From assembly GCA_900555295.1 (NCBI GenBank), contig USKN01000065.1:1-9098 (forward strand): a stretch of 9,098 nucleotides of DNA, in the 5' to 3' direction. This DNA comes from an uncultured Eubacteriales bacterium. Its GTDB lineage: Bacteria > Bacillota > Clostridia > UMGS1810. The notes beneath the pieces were generated by a model. That model made no database searches, had not been told where the DNA came from, and saw only the letters and a list, made by a program, of their open reading frames with translations. Shown here in pieces: positions 1-5,857 of this stretch (position 1 is the stretch's first letter; each line of letters begins with the position of its first letter). Made by a program: the position numbers and the translations under genes.

Positions 1-225
1 CGGAGATACTGACGACGTCGACATGGCACTTTTTGCGAAGCAGACTTTTATAGACGATACTTTCTTCCTGATTACGGGCAAAACGGCTGAACTTCCAGAC
101 AAGGATTACGTCGAAAGGATGGGAATCCGATTTGGCGGCGGCAATCATGCGAAGAAATTCCGGGCGTTTCCCGGCATGGCGTCCTGAGATTCCGTGTTCT
201 GCAAAAATCGATTCCTTTGCTACGT
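1..225 (-). mobile_element. Fragment of a serine site-specific recombinase
   Basis: The minus-strand translation contains IFAEHGISGRHAGKRPEF, then MIAAAK, then FDVILVWKFSRFARNQEES and ending in CHVDVVSIS. This is the central part of the resolvase/invertase catalytic domain of the large serine recombinases common in Firmicutes mobile elements, including the GISGR stretch and the KFSRFARN motif with its conserved arginines. The first 40-50 residues expected for the family, including the catalytic serine in the YxRxS region, are absent, so as it stands this piece cannot be an active recombinase. Base composition is visibly richer in G and C (GCC, CGC, TTC and ATC codons) than the rest of the window, which suggests foreign origin. 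The right boundary lies somewhere in about 205-245 and cannot be fixed by eye. The remainder of the gene would continue left of the window. Confidence 0.85.
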
Positions 226-1051
226 GCAGGCCGTTTTTCTTTGCATAGTCAATAAGTTCGCGCAGTTTTTGCTCGCCGCCGAGTTTTGGCTCAACGGGGA
301 ATATTTGAGGATAACGTCCGTCGTGTCCGCTTATATTCCAGCCTACAAGGCAAAATTGTGCTTTGTCTATTCCCTGTTTTTTAAACTCGTCTATAATATC
401 GCGTACTCTGTCAAATGTACAGGCAACATACATTTCGGGTTCGTTTTCGGGCGTTTGTTCAAGCACCGACGGCGGTGCGGGTTTCCAAGCCATACGTATT
501 CTTACTTCGGGGCACTCGGCAGCATATTTAAGTTTTTCGTTATTTTTCATACGTTTTTTAAGCGGTTCGCAATTGCCGTTTGACAGCTGATACTCCCTGT
601 AGATATTTGCCATATCCGAGTAATCGGCGTCATCGTTTAACTTTACAAGCTTAATTTTTATATCTTCTTCGGGTATATCTCCGTTTGTTTTAAAACGCAG
701 ATAAAAATAGTATTTTCCGTCCTTTAAACCGAATACCACATTAAAAATATACTTCATACCCGTAACTATACCCAAAACGCATCCGTTTTTGTTTTTTACG
801 CCAAAAATGGGCATAAGGTTTTGCGCATACTCTTTTTCAAATTCCGCTTTGTTTGTAAAACGGCAAAGATAACTGCCCTTTTTTTCCGCGTCGGCTATAA
901 CGTAATAACCGTCATCACCCATATTTGCGCCGAATTCATCAAACTTTACGTCTATATAATCGGCATTTTGTGCCACATCTTCTTTTTTTATTATTATTTC
1001 GCCGTTTGACATTTGCGCATTGTATATATTGTTTAAATTATCTGAAATCAT
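1..1051 (-). CDS. Glycoside-hydrolase-like protein N-terminus fused in frame to a recombinase fragment (partial)
   Basis: An open frame of 350 codons starts at ATG 1051-1049 and runs off the left edge. The start is supported by a strong Shine-Dalgarno sequence (GGAGGT, minus strand, 1066-1061) nine bases upstream; it overlaps the end of the preceding gene by 14 bases. Residues 1 to about 270 have the host-like AT-rich codon style. Residues 183-260 include RIRMAWKPAPP, CTFDRVRDI, LVGWNISGHDGRYPQIFP and LGGEQKLRELIDYA, which resemble, from memory, uncharacterised TIM-barrel glycoside-hydrolase-like proteins (DUF5696 type) of gut Firmicutes. I see no signal peptide, so a cytosolic protein is likely. 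From about residue 275 onward the sequence is instead a serine recombinase (see separate entry). The true C-terminal half is therefore missing here, and the catalytic residues of the hydrolase-like domain cannot be judged. The family call is tentative; the existence of the gene is firm. Confidence 0.6.
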   Translation of the reverse strand, partial: MISDNLNNIYNAQMSNGEIIIKKEDVAQNADYIDVKFDEFGANMGDDGYYVIADAEKKGSYLCRFTNKAEFEKEYAQNLMPIFGVKNKNGCVLGIVTGMKYIFNVVFGLKDGKYYFYLRFKTNGDIPEEDIKIKLVKLNDDADYSDMANIYREYQLSNGNCEPLKKRMKNNEKLKYAAECPEVRIRMAWKPAPPSVLEQTPENEPEMYVACTFDRVRDIIDEFKKQGIDKAQFCLVGWNISGHDGRYPQIFPVEPKLGGEQKLRELIDYAKKNGLHVAKESIFAEHGISGRHAGKRPEFLRMIAAAKSDSHPFDVILVWKFSRFARNQEESIVYKSLLRKKCHVDVVSIS

Positions 1052-1973
1052 CTATGCTGAACCTCCATTTATCACGTTTTCTGAACGGTGTTTTATATTT
1101 TTTATTTAACAGGCCTTTTTCTTCCAAATGAACATAACAGTCCACATCGCACGCTCTGCCGCATATTGAACAGGTATACGAATGTTGTGCCGGGGGATAA
1201 AAAAATATTTCTTTTATAATTTTTTTTGCCTTTTCGGGGTCAATCTCGGCACTTCCCGCAATTATCTCCAATCTGTCGTCCATATCGGCAAATGCGTCGG
1301 GCGGCATAAACGGGTTTTTTGTACCGTTTGCACCGTTATAGTATACGGCACAGCGCCATGGGTCAACATTTCCGTTTTTATCTATTGCGTTTCCCGGGCA
1401 AGCCGCCACACACTTTCCGCACCCGTCGCAAAGATGAGGGGTGTATTCGGCAGTCGGCTCAATTTCGGCGTCGGTTAAAACAAAACAATATCTTATAAAA
1501 GGGCCGTAATTGTCGTTTAAAAGCGCTCCGTGAAGTCCTCTTTCGCCCAAACCGCATTTTATTGCGGTATTTAAAAAGTCAATTTGAGTTTCCTGCGTTT
1601 TGTTTCTGTATATATCCTCATTCATAACTTCGGGATTTATACTGTCGCTTTCTGCCATAATGGTTTGGTGCCGTCTTTGCGGAAGTGCGGTAAAACCGTT
1701 TTGTTCTATAAACATTGCAAGCTTTACCTGCGCCATAGGCATAACCGTTTCTTCCATATTTTCAACAGCCATTGTGGTGTACTGGTAGTACGTGGTTCCC
1801 TCCTCGGTACCTCTGTAAATACCCCGCAGTATTCTAAAGCCCAATCCTATAACGGTTTTTGTTTCGGGCATTATTTTAAATATCGCGTCATCTTTGTTAA
1901 ATCTTTCGGCAGGTGCAAAACCCATTACGTCAACACCGTTTGCTTTTGCAACTTTTATTATTTCATCTCTCAT
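1038..1973 (-). CDS. QueG/reductive-dehalogenase-like Fe-S protein, paralog C (311 aa)
   Basis: This cytosolic protein belongs to the fold shared by epoxyqueuosine reductase (QueG) and reductive dehalogenases, whose characterised members use cobalamin and two 4Fe-4S clusters. Residues 1-60 match the N-terminal DUF1730-like part (MGFAP, VIGLGFRI, RGTEEGT). Residues 140-170 hold GLGERGLHGALL, NYGPFIRYCF and TDAE, the corrinoid-side segment. Cluster cysteines are C182, C185, C188 and C192 (followed by PGNAI), then C208 in WRCAVYY (matching the rrCISY cysteine of QueG), then C268, C271, C275 and C279. There is no Tat signal, unlike respiratory dehalogenases. The C-terminal tail (YKTPF, DKWRFSID) resembles that of paralog A. 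The start has GGAGAG ten bases upstream and lies one base after the stop of paralog B. It is too short and too divergent to be called QueG itself; the substrate is unknown. Confidence 0.85.
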   Translation of the reverse strand: MRDEIIKVAKANGVDVMGFAPAERFNKDDAIFKIMPETKTVIGLGFRILRGIYRGTEEGTTYYQYTTMAVENMEETVMPMAQVKLAMFIEQNGFTALPQRRHQTIMAESDSINPEVMNEDIYRNKTQETQIDFLNTAIKCGLGERGLHGALLNDNYGPFIRYCFVLTDAEIEPTAEYTPHLCDGCGKCVAACPGNAIDKNGNVDPWRCAVYYNGANGTKNPFMPPDAFADMDDRLEIIAGSAEIDPEKAKKIIKEIFFYPPAQHSYTCSICGRACDVDCYVHLEEKGLLNKKYKTPFRKRDKWRFSIDDFR

Positions 1974-1974
1974 A

Positions 1975-2868
1975 TCAAAGCTCTCCTATCAAGTGCTTAT
2001 AGCACGCAATATCACATTTTTTCATACACAAACAAGGTGCGTAACCCCATTGAGTGTGTGGCAGGAAATCCATTTGTTTGTATATTTCTCTTGCCGAGTC
2101 CGCATTAAAACGCTTTTCGCCGTTTAATATTTTTTTGCGCTCGGGGTTGCCCTTTAAAAAGCTTTCGTCTATAAACGGATTTGATTTATGTGCGCCTTTG
2201 TAATACACGCTGCACTGCCAGGTATCGAGTCCGTTTTGGTCTATGGCATTACCGGGACAGGCTTTTATACATTCACCGCACATATCGCACACACTTTCCG
2301 TAAGCGGTTCGTCACATTCAAGCGGTGCGTCGGTTATTATAAAGCAATAGCGCATAAACGGACCGTATTTTTTATTTAAAATTCTGCCGCTTAAACCCGT
2401 CTCTCCAATTCCGCATGCCTTTGCCGCTTTACCGAAATTTATTATAACATCGGGCGCGGGTTTACCCTCCTCAACAGGGTCGGCACATACAAGCTCATAT
2501 GTATCCACAACTTCGGGGTTTGTTTCTTTATCGCCTTTTACCCTTAAATTCGGCACCGATTTTTGCAGGCAAGCGTCATATCCCTCGTTTTCTATCATTG
2601 CGCCCATTTTAAGTAAAAATATTTCGGCAAGTTCTTCGTCTATATACTTTACACCGACAGTGGTGTATGTGTACATTTGTGACTTGTTTTCCATAGCTTT
2701 ATAAAGTCCTTTGGGAACAGCAAATCCAAAGCCTATTATACACTTTGCGTTGGGTAAAATCATTTTGGGGTCGTACCGCGGGTCGGGTTCGCTGTACACC
2801 TTGCCTATACCGCATACCGCCGCCCCAAGCTCTTTTGCTTTTTGTTTTATAATTTGCGCGTTAAGCAT
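1975..2868 (-). CDS. QueG/reductive-dehalogenase-like Fe-S protein, paralog B (297 aa)
   Basis: This is the second of three tandem paralogs. I start it at ATG 2868-2866 rather than the in-frame ATG at 2922, because AAAGGAT lies just upstream, the resulting N-terminus MLNAQIIKQKAKELG aligns with those of the other two copies, and the longer form would overlap the upstream gene by 50 bases. Landmarks are AVCGIG (17-22), IIGFGFAVPKG (44-54), ACGIGETGLSG (151-161), KKYGPFMRYCFIITDAPLE (166-184), the cluster motif C194, C197, C200 and C204 (then PGNAI), C219 in WQCSVYY, and a final C279, C281, C285, C289 group. The last group has a CxC where paralog C has CxxC, so the second-cluster geometry may differ. 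It also lacks the basic C-terminal tail of paralogs A and C. It starts four bases after the stop of the membrane-protein gene. Confidence 0.85.
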   Translation of the reverse strand: MLNAQIIKQKAKELGAAVCGIGKVYSEPDPRYDPKMILPNAKCIIGFGFAVPKGLYKAMENKSQMYTYTTVGVKYIDEELAEIFLLKMGAMIENEGYDACLQKSVPNLRVKGDKETNPEVVDTYELVCADPVEEGKPAPDVIINFGKAAKACGIGETGLSGRILNKKYGPFMRYCFIITDAPLECDEPLTESVCDMCGECIKACPGNAIDQNGLDTWQCSVYYKGAHKSNPFIDESFLKGNPERKKILNGEKRFNADSAREIYKQMDFLPHTQWGYAPCLCMKKCDIACYKHLIGEL

Positions 2869-2872
2869 TTTA

Positions 2873-3385
2873 TCAATCCTTTCGTTTATTTTCTTTATAC
2901 TCTTTAACAAACGCCGTAACAATTGACGTTTGAGTTAATATTTCGTTTATAATTGTAGGCACCGACATATATCTTATACCGTACACAAACATACACACCG
3001 ACGATACAAACGCAAAAATTCTTATGCGTTTTATACTGTTGCTCGAAAATGCAAACGTTGCCGAAATTGAAGCAATTGCGGGGAAAGTACTAAAAAAATC
3101 CCTCCACGTAACAATTGCCGCCGCACAAAACAAAGCCGCAAATATACCAAGCACAACCGGACTTGTTTCTTTGCCTTTGTCTTTACGTAAAAACACTATT
3201 TCGCGTACAATGGCAATAAATGTTGTAAGCGCCGCCGTATAAGCCGATATTAAAAAGTGGTGTGCAACCCACAGCACATCGGTTACAAGCTTTAAAAATA
3301 CTATTTTAAACCTGCTGTTTTGTATGTATATTAAAAATGAAATTGCAATTGCTATAATACCTACAATTTGTCCCGTTAAATTCAT
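2873..3385 (-). CDS. YgjV-type integral membrane protein (170 aa)
   Basis: This small hydrophobic protein has about six predicted membrane segments by eye (roughly residues 5-22, 29-47, 50-66, 77-95, 101-116 and 121-158, the last probably two) and a lysine-rich C-terminal tail. The opening (GQIVGIIAIAISFLIYIQNS), the DVLWVAHHFLISAYTAA stretch and IVREIVFLRKDK match my memory of the bacterial inner membrane YgjV family (Imp-YgjV), which has no established function. Its ATG overlaps the cupin stop as TAATG, and its stop lies four bases before paralog B, so it is coupled to the Fe-S genes on both sides. A transport or membrane-anchoring role for the pathway is possible but is only an inference from position. 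Confidence 0.75.
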   Translation of the reverse strand: MNLTGQIVGIIAIAISFLIYIQNSRFKIVFLKLVTDVLWVAHHFLISAYTAALTTFIAIVREIVFLRKDKGKETSPVVLGIFAALFCAAAIVTWRDFFSTFPAIASISATFAFSSNSIKRIRIFAFVSSVCMFVYGIRYMSVPTIINEILTQTSIVTAFVKEYKENKRKD

Positions 3386-3711
3386 TATATATCTCTTTTC
3401 TGTGTGTTAAGTTTTGATGTGTCCGAATTTTCAATTACAAGCACCGTTGCGTTTTCAGATACCGTTATATGATGCCATTCGCCTTTTTTTATGTTATACA
3501 GCTTACATTTTTGCATCTTTATAGTTTCGGTTTCGGTATACAAAACCGCGTCGCCGTTAAGCAGTACAAAAGCTTCATCGGTATTTAAATGCCGCTCCAG
3601 ACAGGCAAATTTTGAAAATCTCTCCGAGTATCTTAAAAATCCTATTTTCCACCCCTCAAACTGCATTACTGCTTTAAAATCTTCTCCGTTATAATCGTAT
3701 ATTTCTATCAT
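3385..3711 (-). CDS. Small single-domain cupin protein (108 aa)
   Basis: This is a one-domain cupin. Motif 1 is visible at residues 38-58 (LERHLNTDEAFVLLNGDAVL, with H41, E46 and G53) and motif 2 at about 71-94 (LYNIKKGEWHHITVSE, with H80 and H81, then the hydrophobic strand ATVLVIEN). These histidines and E46 are candidate metal ligands. Such proteins act as metal-dependent isomerases, lyases or small-molecule sensors, and the fold alone does not tell which. The gene overlaps paralog A by ATGA (stop TGA at 3710-3708) and the membrane-protein gene by TAATG, so it is translated as part of the operon. A GGAG lies about eight bases upstream of the start. Confidence 0.8.
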   Translation of the reverse strand: MIEIYDYNGEDFKAVMQFEGWKIGFLRYSERFSKFACLERHLNTDEAFVLLNGDAVLYTETETIKMQKCKLYNIKKGEWHHITVSENATVLVIENSDTSKLNTQKRDI

Positions 3712-4787
3712 CTGTCAAGTCTCCAAGCTTTTTTGGTACGCAAGGGCTGTTTAAATCTGCCCTCCATACAGCCGCCTTTCTTTTCGAGTACCGATACGCA
3801 CGCTCTTATACAGCCTCCGCATTTTGCCATATTATATCCTACCCAGCTGGGGAAATATTTTTGAAGTGCGGTGTACACTTTCATTATTTCGTGTTCGTTT
3901 GCAACGTCGGTTACCCCCTCCATAAGGTCAAGCGCGCCGTTTTCGTTTTTATCCCATACTTCTTTGGGTACAAACGGGTTATAGTATCTGCCTGCGTGAG
4001 TGTAAAACGCATAACAGCGCCACATATCTATATCTCCCCATTCGCATATTTTACCGGCAAGATTAACCGTAACCTTTTTATCCGAATTAAGCGCGGGAAT
4101 ACAACCTCCGGGACATTCTCTCACACAAGCGCCGCAGCGCCTGCAAAGCGGTTTGCCGTTATACATTTCGTCATATTCAAGCTCTGCGTCGGTAAACAAA
4201 AACGCCACACGCTGAAGAGGACCGAACTGCGGTGTTAAAAGCATTTTACTCCAGCCTATTTCGCCCAATCCGCACGCAACCGCCGCAAGACGAAACTGAA
4301 ACTGCAAATCGGGTGCAACGCCCCAATCGTGAGTCGGACGCGTATATTGCACATTTCTGTGATGCACCGTTGATGTTTTTGCATTTTCATTTACTTCTAT
4401 CTGTTCTTCGGGCGAGAGGGTGTTTCCGGGACTGCCGTCCATATCCGACACAACTCCCCTTGCTCCCGTATTTCTGTATACAAAAGCCTCATAGCCCTCG
4501 TCTTCAATAATTTGTCCCACTCTGTACAGTACGGCAGGTGCAAAAATTTCGTTTATACCGCCGTATGCCATAGACGGGTACTGAAAAAACTGCGTACCCT
4601 CCTCAATACCCCTTTGCACACCGCGCGGTATTCTAAATACAAAACCTATAACGCTTTTTGCCTCGGGGAACAGTTTTTGCGGATTCATTTCGTCGGGCGC
4701 GCCGTCAAATCTTGACATAGGTGCAATACCGCACATATCCGCACCGGCGTCGTATGCCGCGTCCTTAATCATTTTACTTGTAAGCAT
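3708..4787 (-). CDS. QueG/reductive-dehalogenase-like Fe-S protein, paralog A (359 aa)
   Basis: This is the largest and first of the three paralogs. Landmarks are ADMCGIAPMSRF (16-27), SVIGFVFRIPRG (45-56), RGIEEGTQFFQYPSMAYG (59-76), ACGLGEIGWSKMLLTPQFGP (171-190) and FLFTDAELE (196-204); the GLGE, TPxxGP and TDaxLe series is closer to reductive dehalogenases than to canonical QueG. Fe-S cysteines are C215, C218, C221 and C225 (then PGGC), C248, C258 in MWRCYAFY, and C323, C326 and C330. It carries two insertions absent from B and C, around 108-158 and 231-250. The final cysteine found in the other paralogs (CxxxC at the end) is replaced by a valine-serine stretch. No Tat signal or membrane segment is seen. 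The start has AAGGAG seven bases upstream. The family is clear; the substrate is not known. Confidence 0.87.
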   Translation of the reverse strand: MLTSKMIKDAAYDAGADMCGIAPMSRFDGAPDEMNPQKLFPEAKSVIGFVFRIPRGVQRGIEEGTQFFQYPSMAYGGINEIFAPAVLYRVGQIIEDEGYEAFVYRNTGARGVVSDMDGSPGNTLSPEEQIEVNENAKTSTVHHRNVQYTRPTHDWGVAPDLQFQFRLAAVACGLGEIGWSKMLLTPQFGPLQRVAFLFTDAELEYDEMYNGKPLCRRCGACVRECPGGCIPALNSDKKVTVNLAGKICEWGDIDMWRCYAFYTHAGRYYNPFVPKEVWDKNENGALDLMEGVTDVANEHEIMKVYTALQKYFPSWVGYNMAKCGGCIRACVSVLEKKGGCMEGRFKQPLRTKKAWRLDR

Positions 4788-4861
4788 TTTTTTACTCCTT
4801 TTACTCCTTTATTTTTTAACTCATTATTCCTTATACTTCTTTATACTTTTTTATTTTTACA
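4788..4861 (-). promoter_or_regulatory. 74-base AT-rich intercistronic gap with duplicated Shine-Dalgarno
   Basis: This is the only sizeable gap inside the operon. Read on the minus strand it is nearly all purine plus T, with no G+C-rich hairpin that would act as a terminator. Immediately before paralog A the motif AAAGGAGTA is present twice in tandem (4791-4810). The proximal AAGGAG (4800-4795) is spaced seven bases from the ATG and is well placed; the distal copy is 16 bases away. A TATAAA-like element is present further upstream, but I find no convincing -35, so an internal promoter is not supported. Confidence 0.5.
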
Positions 4862-5857
4862 TTACGGACATCTTGCAATACCCTGTGCCCAAAGGCACGC
4901 ACCGCAGGTTGGAAATGTATTGTACATACAATCGGTATCATTTGTAAGTCTGTCATCGCATCCGTCGCACAAAGTGCAATCGGGGAACTCAAACTTTTCA
5001 ACACGTTGCCTGAAATTTATGTAGTTTGTGTTATTCCAAATTTCGCCGAGCGTATTATTTAAAACATTGCCGTAACTTACAAATTTTATTTTTCTTTTTT
5101 CGGTGTACAAATACGTATACGCATTTCGCAAAAGCTGCATACAGGGTGATACCTCGCCGTCGTACCGTATAAAACACATACCCCCGTCAATAAAAGGACA
5201 CACATTTTTCGGAGGCATACCGCCGTTTTTTATATATCTTTTAAATTTACCGACGGGGTAATTATTCTCGTATATAGAGTCCTGTCTTTCAAGCGGCATT
5301 GAGGGTATTGCGTGGCTTAAATTTATTATATCGGCACCCAGCATATCGGCAAATCGGTTTATATGGTTTAAAGACGGTATATTTTCTTTCATCATTACAA
5401 ATGTAATACCGAGCTTTGCGTTTTTCTTTGCTTTGCAAAAATACTTTAAGTTATTTATTGTTGTATCAAAATGTGCGCCTGTTTGTATTTTTTCGCACTG
5501 CTTTTTTGTAAACCCGTCAACCGACACCCACAAAGTGTTAAGTCCCGACTTTAAAAGGCTGTTTGACATATCGGGTGTAAGATACGCTCCGTTTGTTATA
5601 ATTTCGGCTCTTTTGCCGATATCGGATATTTGCTTTACATAACCGCAAATATTTTTATGCATAAGCGGCTCGCCCATACCGGCAAACGCGACCGTATCAA
5701 CAGTTTTTATGTTTTTAATTGACATCAGTGCGGATTTAAAAATACTATCCGTCATAAACCCGCGCCTTTCGTCTATCCAATTGCGTCTGAAACACATTGT
5801 GCAGGTATAATTGCAAACCGAGCAGGGCTCAATATAAACCTTTTTTATATCTTTCAT
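4862..5857 (-). CDS. Radical SAM/SPASM-domain enzyme (331 aa)
   Basis: The N-terminal radical SAM cluster motif CxxxCxxC is C15-NYT-C19-TM-C22, followed by FRRNW. The SAM-binding GGEP equivalent is GMGEPL (60-65), then ITNGAYL (87-93) and a VSVDG strand (111-115). A C-terminal SPASM-type region provides many further cysteines (C220, C228, C239, C294, C297, C300, C310, C318, C321, C330), ending in FPTCGACLWAQGIARCP, which should hold auxiliary 4Fe-4S clusters. The opening YIEPCSVCNYTCTMCFRRNW and this ending resemble, from memory, the radical SAM family named as maturase of tungsten-cofactor aldehyde oxidoreductases (TIGR04317). No such oxidoreductase is visible here, so the partner may be one of the operon proteins or a small molecule. 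The gene overlaps the preceding one by ATGA and has only a weak ribosome binding site, so it is probably translationally coupled. Confidence 0.88.
   Translation of the reverse strand: MKDIKKVYIEPCSVCNYTCTMCFRRNWIDERRGFMTDSIFKSALMSIKNIKTVDTVAFAGMGEPLMHKNICGYVKQISDIGKRAEIITNGAYLTPDMSNSLLKSGLNTLWVSVDGFTKKQCEKIQTGAHFDTTINNLKYFCKAKKNAKLGITFVMMKENIPSLNHINRFADMLGADIINLSHAIPSMPLERQDSIYENNYPVGKFKRYIKNGGMPPKNVCPFIDGGMCFIRYDGEVSPCMQLLRNAYTYLYTEKRKIKFVSYGNVLNNTLGEIWNNTNYINFRQRVEKFEFPDCTLCDGCDDRLTNDTDCMYNTFPTCGACLWAQGIARCP

Noticed and set aside
194..583. 129-codon plus-strand open frame near the left end
   Set aside because: Antisense to the gene starting at 1051, with no recognisable domain and no ribosome binding site.
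1584..2108. 174-codon plus-strand open frame opposite paralogs B and C
   Set aside because: It lies antisense to two clearly coding genes, has low-complexity F/Y/H/C-rich translation and no family features; a shadow of AT-rich coding sequence.
2869..2922. Longer start for paralog B at 2922, adding 18 residues
   Set aside because: The ATG at 2868 has a good Shine-Dalgarno, aligns with the starts of the other paralogs and leaves a normal four-base gap; the extension overlaps the membrane-protein gene by 50 bases.
1038..4787. Calling one of the paralogs queG
   Set aside because: The C-terminal HEAT-like region and the classic QueG motifs are missing, lengths are 297-359 residues, and the GLGE/GP/TD motifs lean toward reductive dehalogenases; no tRNA-queuosine genes are nearby.
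4816..4824. Two-codon reading frame (ATG AGT TAA) with a weak ribosome site on the minus strand in the operon gap
   Set aside because: Far too short to separate from chance in AT-rich DNA; no supporting evidence.
4788..4861. Internal promoter or terminator in the 74-base gap
   Set aside because: There is a TATAAA-like element but no -35, and there is no hairpin followed by a T run on the minus strand.
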